A stretch of 62,462 nt of DNA, taken from positions 1 through 62,462 of the forward strand of contig JADEXV010000012.1 of the NCBI GenBank assembly GCA_015206945.1. The letters run 5' to 3'. The position numbers were made by a program, and so were the translations under genes. Shown in pieces: positions 34,214 through 42,801 of this stretch (position 1 is its first letter; each line of letters starts with the position of its first letter). The DNA comes from Nostocales cyanobacterium LEGE 12452 (GTDB lineage Bacteria > Cyanobacteriota > Cyanobacteriia > Cyanobacteriales > Nostocaceae). Under the pieces are notes generated by a model that did no database searches, was not told the DNA's origin, and saw only the letters and a program-made list of their open reading frames with translations.

Positions 34214-35182
34214 ATGACCCCCAGCATTACAGATTCGGCGGTGAAAGCTGCGGTAGCAGCTGTTGCATCGGAGTCAGCCTCAGCAGAGGAAAAAATCCAA
34301 ATGCTGATTGAGATCGCACAGGGTTTTCAAAAAAAGCCCAAAGCTGCCCAAGACTTGCGGAATGCAGTTGGTTTATATTACCGGGCCTACGAAATGTGTG
34401 GTGAGGAGTATCCCCTATTGAAAGCCAGGGCCAAAGTTGGCATGGCGGGGACGTTACAGGCAATACCGGATGCTGAGTACCAACTGTTGATGCAAGCGAA
34501 AGCAGGTTATGAAGAAGCACTGCCAATTTTACAAGAATTAGCTTCACCAGAGGAAGTAGCAGAGACGCAGATGAATTTTGGGCTGGTGTTGCAGTCGCTA
34601 GTGCCATTTAATTTGGCACGGATAACCGACAGCATCCAGGCTTATCATGAGGCGTTGCGAGTGTTTACTTGGGAAGATTATCCCCAGGAATACGCGATTT
34701 TGTATAACAATATTGCGATCGCTTACCTTTCTATGCCCCTAGCATCGGAACGGGAATACTTGCGTCAAGGGTTAGCTGTGCAATCATTTGAGGTCGCACT
34801 AAAGCATATTAATTTGATTGATCATCCTAGAGAATATGCCATGTTGCAAAACAACTTAGGCAATGCTTTGCAATATTTAGTCAGTTCCCATCCTGTCGAG
34901 AATAACTTACGTGCGATCGCAGCTTATGACGAAGCGTTAAAAGTGCGTAATCTCAAAGATACACCTTTAGAGTACGCTAACACAATTTCCAACAAAGCCA
35001 ACGCCCTATTCAACTTACCAGACGACCCCGAAAAGCCAGAAGCTGGTAATCCTCAAAATCTTTTGCAGGCCCGTATCTACTATCAAGATGCTTTAGAAAT
35101 ATTTACGGAATACCAACAAATTGCACAAGCAGAGGTAGTAGTCCAAGCATTACAAGATGTAGAAGCAGAAATGAAAGGTTAG
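34214..35182 (+). CDS. TPR-like protein of the extended hyp cluster
   Basis: A 322-residue, helical, soluble protein with tetratricopeptide-like repeats: YQLLMQAKAGYEEALPILQEL, ITDSIQAYHEALRVF, YAILYNNIAIAYLS, YAMLQNNLGNALQYL and LRAIAAYDEALKV, each followed by DxPxEYA. The order of this and the next four genes before hypF matches the extended hyp operon reported in Nostoc PCC 7120, whose products have been suggested to help mature the hydrogenase small subunit. The ATG at 34214 is chosen because the N-terminus then looks native; 34151 is possible. Confidence 0.78.
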   Translation: MTPSITDSAVKAAVAAVASESASAEEKIQMLIEIAQGFQKKPKAAQDLRNAVGLYYRAYEMCGEEYPLLKARAKVGMAGTLQAIPDAEYQLLMQAKAGYEEALPILQELASPEEVAETQMNFGLVLQSLVPFNLARITDSIQAYHEALRVFTWEDYPQEYAILYNNIAIAYLSMPLASEREYLRQGLAVQSFEVALKHINLIDHPREYAMLQNNLGNALQYLVSSHPVENNLRAIAAYDEALKVRNLKDTPLEYANTISNKANALFNLPDDPEKPEAGNPQNLLQARIYYQDALEIFTEYQQIAQAEVVVQALQDVEAEMKG

Positions 35183-35311
35183 GAGTTATTGGTTCAATAC
35201 AGTTCAGATAAGACCAAAATCCTTGTAGAGACGGCGATTTATCGCGTCTTAAATGGTTATGGATCTAATTTGATTCTTAACTCTTTACTTAAATAATGAG
35301 GAAAAAACAGC

Positions 35312-35578
35312 ATGAGAGACATTTTAACAACGCCAAATCTGATAAATTTTCTCACAAGTTTAGCAGATGGCGATCTTAACATAGCAACAGAATTGGTGTG
35401 GCTAATTATAGCAACAGTCTTGGCTATGGTTGGCGGTGCAATTGGTGGAATGCTATTAGCTGGTAAAGATATAGGATATCAACTTTCAGCAATGCTTGGT
35501 GCATTATTTGCTCCTGCGGGTGTAATTCCTGCCATCTTCTTAGGGCTTGTTGCTTTAAATTTCTTGACAAATTATTAG
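35312..35578 (+). CDS. Small membrane protein of the extended hyp cluster (1)
   Basis: An 88-residue protein with two hydrophobic helices (about 24-50 and 56-84), the first with Gly-zipper sequence VGGAIGGMLLAG. It has no name that I recognise. GAGGAAAAAAC precedes the ATG. It is eight bases from the next small membrane gene. Position upstream of hypF suggests membrane association of hydrogenase maturation or of HupS. Confidence 0.75.
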   Translation: MRDILTTPNLINFLTSLADGDLNIATELVWLIIATVLAMVGGAIGGMLLAGKDIGYQLSAMLGALFAPAGVIPAIFLGLVALNFLTNY

Positions 35579-35586
35579 GAGAAAAC

Positions 35587-35811
35587 ATGTTAGAGCTAGG
35601 ATGGTTATCTGCCAAGTTATTTTTTAAAGGAAAGCTAATACGCAATCCAATATTTTTTGTCAAGCAAACTACTATTGGTATTGCCGTAGGTTTTTTACTG
35701 CTAGTGTTACTTGCACAAGCCCCCATTCCCTTCTACTTACCAATCATCTTATCTAGCTTAGTGACGGGCATGATTATGCCGTTTCTCTTCAAGGATTTTA
35801 AAACGAAGTGA
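35587..35811 (+). CDS. Small membrane protein of the extended hyp cluster (2)
   Basis: A 74-residue protein with two membrane helices (about 28-45 and 48-66) and a positively charged start (KLFFKGKLIRNP) and end (FKDFKTK). Ribosome site TAGGAGAAAAC overlaps the end of the previous gene. It is unnamed; it probably acts with the preceding membrane protein. Confidence 0.75.
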   Translation: MLELGWLSAKLFFKGKLIRNPIFFVKQTTIGIAVGFLLLVLLAQAPIPFYLPIILSSLVTGMIMPFLFKDFKTK

Positions 35812-35874
35812 ATTGTCATTGATAAACAACCAATACCCAATGCCCCATAGCCAATGACAAATGACAAATGACAA

Positions 35875-36720
35875 ATGACAAATCTTGAAGAATTAATTCA
35901 GGAAATTAATCGTTTTGAGGCAATTATATCCGAGTGGGATGAAAGCCAACGGTGTGTAGCAGTAGGTCTAAAAAGAGCAATTGAAGCTTTGCATAAAGCT
36001 GCATTGACTAATTTGATTAAAAGCCTAAAACAAGAGTCAATGCCAGCTTTGCGTCATGCTGTTGCAGATGAATTAGTATATGCAGTGCTACTGTATCACG
36101 AGTTAGTCAAACCACCAAAACCTCCACTCTCACAACGTATTCAGACAGCCCTTGAAGAAGTTCGCCCAGGTTTAAAAAGTCATAATGGGGATGTAGAATT
36201 AGTAGCAATCAAGCCCCCAGATACAGTAGAAGTTAGACTAATCGGAACTTGCAGCAGTTGTCCGACTTCTACTTTGACTTTATCTCAGGGAGTAGAACAG
36301 GCAATAAAAAACCATTGTCCTGAAATTAGTAAAGTTGTTGCAGTCAATAATAGCCCTGCCGTTAAGAACGCAAATTCTGGTTTAATCAGTCCATTCTCTT
36401 CAAAAATAACTTGTACTTGGATGAAAGTAGCGACCCTTGATGAAGTTCCTGAATTTAGTGTAGTTGCAGTACAACTTGCTGGTACTTCACTAATTTTACA
36501 TCGTCAAGGCGTTACAGTTAAATGTTACCGTAATGCTTGTACCCATCTAGGATCTCCCTTAGAAAAGGGTAAAGTTGAAAATGGTATTATTACCTGTCCT
36601 GCCCACGGATTCCAGTACAAATTAGAGACAGGTAAATGCTTAACCGTGCCTGATGTTTCGCTTCAGTCGTATCCAGTCAAGGTTAAAGACGATAAGGTTT
36701 TTGTAAAACTACAAAAATGA
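35875..36720 (+). CDS. NifU C-terminal domain / Rieske fusion protein
   Basis: The 281-residue protein has three parts: a helical N-terminus (1-80), a NifU-type scaffold (about 85-160: HNGDVELV, then GTCSSCPTS with the CxxC), and a Rieske [2Fe-2S] domain (about 180-280: CTHLGSPLEKG and CPAHGFQY, i.e. C-x-H and C-x2-H). It is likely to assemble or pass Fe-S clusters, plausibly to HupS. The start codon is the last of four ATGs in an ATGACAA tandem repeat, with no clear ribosome site. It lies in the extended hyp cluster. Confidence 0.88.
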   Translation: MTNLEELIQEINRFEAIISEWDESQRCVAVGLKRAIEALHKAALTNLIKSLKQESMPALRHAVADELVYAVLLYHELVKPPKPPLSQRIQTALEEVRPGLKSHNGDVELVAIKPPDTVEVRLIGTCSSCPTSTLTLSQGVEQAIKNHCPEISKVVAVNNSPAVKNANSGLISPFSSKITCTWMKVATLDEVPEFSVVAVQLAGTSLILHRQGVTVKCYRNACTHLGSPLEKGKVENGIITCPAHGFQYKLETGKCLTVPDVSLQSYPVKVKDDKVFVKLQK

Positions 36721-36779
36721 TCATGCGAAGGTAAGATTTCAGCAAATATACTTGGCGATTAGCCAATCACGGCTAATTT

Positions 36780-37150
36780 GCTTTTTCATTTCAGTAGTTT
36801 GCGCATTCATTTTAGTGTTTTGTATAAGCAAAATGCCCGAATGCTTTCTCAATATCCCTGAATTCATTCTCATTTGTGTGATTCAGGTATTGATTTTAGT
36901 GTTTTGAGAAAGTAAAAAGGCATATTACTTCCTCAAAAGGTCATTTGACTTATTCAAACCCCAGTTTGCTTATTCATTTTAGTGTTTTCCGCAAGCAAAA
37001 TTAGCTTTTACTTATTCAAACTCCAGTTTGCTTTCTCATTTTGGTGTTTTCCGCAAGCAAAAGGTTATTTGACTTACTCATTTTAGTGTTTTCCGCAAGT
37101 AAAATAAGCTTTTACTTTCTCAAACCCCAGTTTGCTTTCTCATTTCAGTA
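36780..37150. repeat. Degenerate repeat cluster (TTTTAGTGTTTTCCGCAAG units)
   Basis: The core ATTTTAGTGTTTT occurs five times (near 36809, 36893, 36976, 37038 as TTTTGGTG, and 37080). Most copies are flanked by TTTGCTT before and AAGCAAAA (or AAGTAAAA) after, so each unit is itself a weak inverted repeat. Spacing is irregular (42-84 bases) and units vary, unlike a CRISPR array. Confidence 0.75.
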
Positions 37151-37198
37151 AATCGCGCACTCATGCCAAAGATTCGCTATGTAGCAAAATTTACTAAA

Positions 37199-37358
37199 AG
37201 GTTGTTTGAAAAGTATTTTGCTGTGACTTTAGGCACTTTTAGATCCCCCCTAACCCCCCTTAAAAAAGGGGAACCGGAATCAAAGTCCCCCTTTTTAAGG
37301 GGGATTTAGGGGGATCTAAAACTATTTAATACCGAGAATAGGACTTTTCAAACATCCT
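37199..37358. mobile_element. 160-bp MITE-like element with target duplication
   Basis: Terminal repeats AGGTTGTTTGAAAAGT (37199-37214) and ACTTTTCAAACATCCT (37343-37358) are inverse complements with one mismatch. CTAAA flanks both sides (37194-37198 and 37359-37363), a likely target-site duplication. The middle folds via GATCCCCCCTAACCCCCC against GGGGGATTTAGGGGGATC. There is no coding frame. It needs a transposase from elsewhere. Confidence 0.82.
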
Positions 37359-37515
37359 CTAAAGGCTATCTTGAGTTTTTTTAGCTTGATTAATACAGAA
37401 GTTAATTAGAGCTTTTAACTGAATTTGAAAAAAGCATAATGCAAAACCGTTACTGTTGTTACATGCTAATCAACATTAATGTTTTTAAATAATTATCAGC
37501 CTCTATCTGCGGTTC

Positions 37516-38733
37516 ATGGATATCCCAATCATAAATAATCCCCTATCACAATTACCGCTAGAAGCAACAGAAATTTTTCAATATTTACCTCTATCACCTC
37601 AAGGTGCAGAGGTAATTTTAGGTAACATTCTCGAACCGCAACAATTAGTCATACCTGTAGCACCTAGCCCCATAACAATGTTTGGGCCTCGTGGCGCTTG
37701 TTTATTATCAAAAACCGGCCCTTTATGGGTATCAGATACAGGACATCATCGATTATTAGGATGGAAAAATTTACCCACACGAGATAGTCAATCTGCTGAT
37801 TGGGTAATTGGACAACCTGATTTTTATCATGAAGGGCAAAATGCTAAAAGTACACCAGGAAGCGCAACCTTAAGTGTACCAACAGGGATTTGTGCTTGCG
37901 GTGAAGGGTTAGCTGTCGCAGATGCTTGGAATCATCGAGTGTTAATTTGGAAAAATTTACCAGAAGATAACAATGTTCCAGCCGATTTAGTGTTAGGACA
38001 AGCTAATTTTATCGATAATGAACCAAATCGGGGAAGTCAACAAGCATCTGCCAGTACAATGCACTGGCCTTATGGTGTTTTCTATCATCAAGGACGGCTA
38101 TTTATTGCCGATACTGGTAATCGCAGGGTATTAATTTGGCATCAGTTCCCAACAGAAAATGGTCAACCTGCTGATGTAGTTTTGGGACAACCAGATATGA
38201 TATCTCGCAATGAAAACGGCGGTGCTTCTGCAACCGCAGCGAGTATGCGTTGGTGTCACGATATCACCCTTTGGGGAGAGAATTTGGTTGTCAGCGATGC
38301 AGGTAATCACCGAGTGATGATTTGGCAGGGAATACCCACAGAAAATAATGCTCCTTGTGCAGTGGTTTTAGGACAAAAAAGCTTTGATTTTGTGGAAATG
38401 AATCAAGGAATTTATTATCCTAGTGCTAGTAGTTTGAGTATGCCTTATGGTGTGGGGGTGGCTGGGAACTGGTTAGTAGTTGCAGATACAGCTAATTCTC
38501 GTTTGTTAGGATGGAGAAAGCCAGAATCAATCTTATCATTGCAAGGTGTAGTGGCAGATGGGTTAGCAGGACAAATAAATTTTCAAAGTAAAGGTGAAAA
38601 TCGTAATTTCGGACTGCCTAAACGAGATAGTTTAAATTGGTGTTACGGGATAAAAATTTGTGGCAATACGGCAGTAATAGCTGATTCTGGAAATAACCGA
38701 ATTTTGCTGTGGCACTTTAACTATGCCGACTGA
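37516..38733 (+). CDS. NHL-repeat beta-propeller protein of the hyp cluster
   Basis: The 405-residue protein has six NHL blades, marked by VSDTGHHRLLGW, VADAWNHRVLIW, IADTGNRRVLIW, VSDAGNHRVMIW, VADTANSRLLGW and IADSGNNRILLW, with LGQ-x-F/D motifs between. It should fold as a six-bladed propeller used for protein binding. There is no signal peptide. It precedes hypF with an 11-base overlap, a sign of coupled translation and a common job in hydrogenase maturation. Confidence 0.9.
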   Translation: MDIPIINNPLSQLPLEATEIFQYLPLSPQGAEVILGNILEPQQLVIPVAPSPITMFGPRGACLLSKTGPLWVSDTGHHRLLGWKNLPTRDSQSADWVIGQPDFYHEGQNAKSTPGSATLSVPTGICACGEGLAVADAWNHRVLIWKNLPEDNNVPADLVLGQANFIDNEPNRGSQQASASTMHWPYGVFYHQGRLFIADTGNRRVLIWHQFPTENGQPADVVLGQPDMISRNENGGASATAASMRWCHDITLWGENLVVSDAGNHRVMIWQGIPTENNAPCAVVLGQKSFDFVEMNQGIYYPSASSLSMPYGVGVAGNWLVVADTANSRLLGWRKPESILSLQGVVADGLAGQINFQSKGENRNFGLPKRDSLNWCYGIKICGNTAVIADSGNNRILLWHFNYAD

Positions 38734-41071
38734 AGAAATTAGAGTTTGTGGTACCGTTCAAGGAGTAGGATTTCGCCCTACTGTATATCGTCTGGCGAAA
38801 GCCTGCGGTTTAAATGGAGATGTTTGTAATGATGGACAAGGTGTATTAATTCGAGTATCTGGTAGTGAGGAAGTAATAAGCGAATTTGTTTCCAGATTGC
38901 AAACAGAACTTCCACCGTTGGCAAGAATTAATCAACTAACTAGAACTATTTATGAAGGTGAATTTAAATTTGATAATTTTGTGATTTCTACTAGCGTCAG
39001 TAATGCCATTCACACAGAAATCACTCCTGATGCAGCCACTTGTCCACAGTGTCAGAAAGAAATATTCGACCCCTTTAGCCGCTTTTATCGCTACCCCTTT
39101 ACTAATTGCACTCATTGCGGCCCACGCCTGAGTATTATTCGTGCCATTCCTTATGACAGATGTAATACCAGTATGTCTGCGTTTGCGATATGTTCAGAAT
39201 GTGCAGGGGAATATCATGATGTCGAAAACCGTCGTTTTCACGCCCAACCTGTAGCTTGTCATATTTGCGGCCCCGCAGCTTGGTTAGAACGCGCTGATGG
39301 GAAATCGGTTACTGCTTCCATGTTTTCGATGTTGGATGATGTCGATGCTGTTTGTAGCTTGTTGCAAAAAGGTGAGATTGTGGCAATTAAGGGGTTAGGT
39401 GGTATTCATCTAGCTTGCGATGCAACACAAGAAACCGTTGTACAAAAATTGCGTCAGCGAAAAAAGCGCTATCATAAACCCTTTGCTTTAATGGCGCGGG
39501 ATATTGAGATAATTGAACAATATTGTATTGTCAACGCCAAAGAAAAAGAATTATTAACCAGTTCTGCGGCACCAATTGTTTTATTACAAGCTTCAGATAA
39601 AAAACAATTAGCATCGTCAGTTGCATTAGGGCAAAATACTCTTGGCTTCATGCTTCCTTATACGCCGTTACATCATTTAATTCTGCGGCGGATGAATCGC
39701 CCAATTGTTTTAACAAGTGGCAATCTTGCTGATGAACCACAATGTATTGATAATGACGAAGCAAGAGAAAAATTAAGAACAATTGCTGATTATTTTCTCT
39801 TTCACAATCGAGAGATTATTAATAGAGTAGATGATTCAGTAGTAAGAGTTATCGGTGATAAAGTCCAAACAATTCGCCGTGCTAGAGGATATGCACCAGC
39901 ATCTATTAGCTTACCACCGGGATTTCACAAAGTACCGCAAATTTTAGCAATGGGCAGTGAGTTAAAAAATACCTTTTGCTTATTGCGTGAAGAAAAAGCA
40001 ATTCTCTCTCAACATCTAGGAGATTTAGAAAATGCCGCGGCTTTCAATACTTATCAAGACACTTTAAATTTATACTTAAATTTATTTGAGCATCAACCAG
40101 AAATAATTGCCATTGATAAACACCCTGAATATCTCTCAAGCAAACTTGGTAAAGAACTTGCAAACACAAATAAAATCAAAGTTTATCCAGTTCAACATCA
40201 TCATGCCCATATCGCCGCTTGCATGGCTGAAAATGAAATTCCTTTAGATTCACCTCCAGTATTAGGCATTGCTTTAGATGGTTTAGGTTACGGCAATGAT
40301 GGTAAACTCTGGGGTGGAGAATTTCTTTTAGCAGATTACCGAAAATTTAAACAGCTAGCAACATTTAAACCAGTAGCAATGATTGGTGGTGAACAAGCTA
40401 TTTATCAGCCTTGGCGTAATACTTATGCCCAATTAGTAGCTGCTAACCTTTGGGATGATTGCGAACAAAAATATACTGATTTAGAAATATTTAAGTTTTT
40501 GAAAAACAAGCCACTTAAGCTACTGAATCAACTTATAGAGAAAGGCATTAACTCTCCTCCAGCTTCTTCAGTGGGGCGATTGTTCGATGCAGTGGCGGCG
40601 GCTATCGGTATTTATAGAGATGAATGTAGCTATGAAGGACAGGCTGCGATCGCAATGGAAGCTATAGTAGATGTTAGCAGCTTAAATAATGATAAAGAAA
40701 CGCTAATATATCCTTTTAGTTTTAGCATTTCAGATAGTATTTACTGTATAGACTCACGTCCAATGTGGCAAGCCTTGCTTGATGACTTACAGCAGCAGAT
40801 TTCCCAACCAGTTATGGCTGCCAAATTCCACAAAGGTTTAGCAAATGCAATTGTGGAAATGGTAAAGCACCTTTGTCAAGAAAATTTGATTAATCAGGTA
40901 GCGTTAACAGGAGGAGTCTTTCAAAATTGTGTATTGTTACAGCAAGTTAGCAAACGATTAGAAACATTGGGAATAAAAGTACTTACTCACAGCTTAGTTC
41001 CAGCTAATGACGGCGGCTTATCTCTAGGACAAGCAGTGATTGCAGCCGCAAAATTAATACATGAGTCTTGA
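38723..41071 (+). CDS. hypF: Carbamoyltransferase HypF
   Basis: HypF makes thiocarboxamide on HypE from carbamoyl phosphate, the source of the cyanide ligands of the NiFe site. The 782 residues show an acylphosphatase domain (GTVQGVGFRPTVYRLA), two zinc-finger pairs (CPQCQKEIFDP...CTHCGPR and CSECAGEY...CHICGP), a YrdC-like domain (LRQRKKRYHKPFALM) and a Kae1-like domain with QHHHAHIAACMAE. Full length. It overlaps the NHL gene and is followed by hypC after 71 bases. Confidence 0.97.
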   Translation: MPTEEIRVCGTVQGVGFRPTVYRLAKACGLNGDVCNDGQGVLIRVSGSEEVISEFVSRLQTELPPLARINQLTRTIYEGEFKFDNFVISTSVSNAIHTEITPDAATCPQCQKEIFDPFSRFYRYPFTNCTHCGPRLSIIRAIPYDRCNTSMSAFAICSECAGEYHDVENRRFHAQPVACHICGPAAWLERADGKSVTASMFSMLDDVDAVCSLLQKGEIVAIKGLGGIHLACDATQETVVQKLRQRKKRYHKPFALMARDIEIIEQYCIVNAKEKELLTSSAAPIVLLQASDKKQLASSVALGQNTLGFMLPYTPLHHLILRRMNRPIVLTSGNLADEPQCIDNDEAREKLRTIADYFLFHNREIINRVDDSVVRVIGDKVQTIRRARGYAPASISLPPGFHKVPQILAMGSELKNTFCLLREEKAILSQHLGDLENAAAFNTYQDTLNLYLNLFEHQPEIIAIDKHPEYLSSKLGKELANTNKIKVYPVQHHHAHIAACMAENEIPLDSPPVLGIALDGLGYGNDGKLWGGEFLLADYRKFKQLATFKPVAMIGGEQAIYQPWRNTYAQLVAANLWDDCEQKYTDLEIFKFLKNKPLKLLNQLIEKGINSPPASSVGRLFDAVAAAIGIYRDECSYEGQAAIAMEAIVDVSSLNNDKETLIYPFSFSISDSIYCIDSRPMWQALLDDLQQQISQPVMAAKFHKGLANAIVEMVKHLCQENLINQVALTGGVFQNCVLLQQVSKRLETLGIKVLTHSLVPANDGGLSLGQAVIAAAKLIHES

Positions 41072-41142
41072 TTTTTCAAAAAACTCATAAATAATTTTCT
41101 CTGTGTTCTCCGCGCCTCTGCGGTTCGTTTATCTTAAAAAAA

Positions 41143-41403
41143 ATGTGTTTAGGAATTCCCGGACAAATTATAGAAATTACCAACGTTAACCATAAACTAG
41201 CCCTAGTTAACATTGGTGGTGTGAAGCGCGAAGTAAATATTGCTTGTATCGTAGATGAACAACATCCGCCCGAAGCTTGTATTGGCGATTGGGTATTAGT
41301 CCATGTTGGCTTTGCCATGAATCGAATTAACGAACAAGAAGCAGCAGAAACATTACAACTCCTTCAAGAATTAGCAGCAGTACAAGCAGGAACTAGTACT
41401 TAA
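41143..41403 (+). CDS. hypC: Hydrogenase assembly chaperone HypC
   Basis: The 86-residue chaperone starts MCLGIPGQIIEI, where Cys2 binds iron and the HupL precursor, and has VNIGGVKREVNIACI and DWVLVHVGFAMNRI. HypC partners HypD in making the Fe(CN)2CO unit. It is read with the other hyp genes, with repeat-type CTCTGCGG sequence in front. Confidence 0.96.
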   Translation: MCLGIPGQIIEITNVNHKLALVNIGGVKREVNIACIVDEQHPPEACIGDWVLVHVGFAMNRINEQEAAETLQLLQELAAVQAGTST

Positions 41404-41563
41404 ATAATATTTTTTCTGACTCAGAAAAAGAGTTTAAAACTTCTTCCTTCCTTCCTTTTTTTCTCCCTTCGCGCCCTTTGCGTCCTTCGCGGTTCGTTAA
41501 AAAAACTTTCTACCACACAAGCGAAATTAACAGATACATAAAACTCACTACTCCTCACTCCCC

Positions 41564-42742
41564 ATGAAATATGTTGACGAATTCCGCGAACCGGAAAAAG
41601 CTGAAGCCATCCGCCGCGAAATCGCTAAATTATCCCACCAGCTAGAAAAACCCATCAAAATCATGGAAGTATGTGGCGGACATACCCATTCCATATTTAA
41701 ATACGGCATCGAAGAAATATTACCCCAAACCATTGAATTAATTCATGGCCCTGGTTGTCCAGTATGCGTTATGCCAAAAGGGAGATTAGATGATGCGATC
41801 GCAATCTCTCAAAATCATAACGTCATTTTTGCCACCTTTGGCGACGCAATGCGAGTTCCCGGTTCCAAAACCACTTTACTGCAAGCTAGGGCACAAGGCG
41901 CAGACATCCGTATGGTGTACTCTCCCCTAGACAGCCTACAAATTGCCAAAGATAACCCCGACAAAGAAGTAGTTTTCTTCGCATTAGGCTTTGAAACCAC
42001 AGCCCCCAGCACCGCCTTCACTATTCTGCAAGCAGCAGCCGAAAAAATTCATAACTTTAGTATGTTTAGCAATCACGTCCTCGTGATTCCCGCCCTGAAA
42101 GCACTATTAGATAATCCCGACTTGCAACTAGATGGATTTGTTGGGCCTGGTCATGTCAGTATGGTAATTGGCAGTGACCCATACCAATTTATTTCCCAAC
42201 AATATAATAAGCCAATTGTTGTTTCGGGATTTGAACCCTTAGATATTCTCCAATCCATTTGGATGCTATTGCAACAGCTAACAGAAAATCGTTGTGAAGT
42301 TGAAAATCAATATAACCGAATTGTCCAAAAATCTGGAAACACAGTAGCACTCCAAGCCATAAACAAAGTTTTCGCTGTGCGAGATAGTTTTGATTGGCGC
42401 GGCTTAGGTGACATCCCCTATTCAGGATTACAAATTAAACCTGAATATGCCCAATTCGATGCCGAACTTAAATTTACCATTCCGAATCTCAAAGTAGCCG
42501 ACCATAAAGCTTGTAAATGTGGAGAAATTCTCAAAGGAGTCTTAAAACCTTGGGAATGCAAAGTATTCGGTACAGCTTGCACACCAGAAACACCAATCGG
42601 TACTTGCATGGTATCTTCCGAAGGTGCTTGTGCAGCCTATTACAAATACGGGCGACTCTCCACAATTGCCAAAAGAACAATCACCCAAAAACCAAAAATA
42701 ACTCAAGAACCCCTCCCCGCCTGCGGCTTCTCCTCAGACTAA
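41564..42742 (+). CDS. hypD: Hydrogenase maturation protein HypD
   Basis: The 392-residue Fe-S protein holds the iron while CN and CO are attached. Visible: VCGGHTHSIFKYG, HGPGCPVCVMP, GFETTAPSTA and the C-terminal cluster motif with CKCGEILKG, CKVFGTAC, GTCMVSSEGACAAYYKYG. All the expected cysteines are present. It is followed by hypE after 59 bases with a repeat-type spacer. Confidence 0.97.
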   Translation: MKYVDEFREPEKAEAIRREIAKLSHQLEKPIKIMEVCGGHTHSIFKYGIEEILPQTIELIHGPGCPVCVMPKGRLDDAIAISQNHNVIFATFGDAMRVPGSKTTLLQARAQGADIRMVYSPLDSLQIAKDNPDKEVVFFALGFETTAPSTAFTILQAAAEKIHNFSMFSNHVLVIPALKALLDNPDLQLDGFVGPGHVSMVIGSDPYQFISQQYNKPIVVSGFEPLDILQSIWMLLQQLTENRCEVENQYNRIVQKSGNTVALQAINKVFAVRDSFDWRGLGDIPYSGLQIKPEYAQFDAELKFTIPNLKVADHKACKCGEILKGVLKPWECKVFGTACTPETPIGTCMVSSEGACAAYYKYGRLSTIAKRTITQKPKITQEPLPACGFSSD

Positions 42743-42801
42743 ATACTCTGCGTACCTCTGCGCTTCCCTTTGCGTTCCTTTGCGTTAAAAAAAATTTTAA
42801 T

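Larger units (their letters stand above)
36721..37515. other. 795-base spacer with two repeat systems
   Basis: There is no supported gene here. The left part (about 36780-37150) is a cluster of related repeats and the right part (37199-37358) is a MITE-like element, both listed. It splits the NifU/Rieske gene from the NHL gene and may carry a second promoter for hypF onward. Confidence 0.7.

Noticed and set aside
36780..37150. Possible CRISPR array
   Set aside because: The units are degenerate, unevenly spaced (42-84 bases) and the intervening sequences resemble each other; no cas gene is near.
42517..42801. Extended hypE reading frame overlapping hypD
   Set aside because: The extension is the shadow of hypD in another frame plus spacer repeats; the HypE domain begins after ATG 42802.
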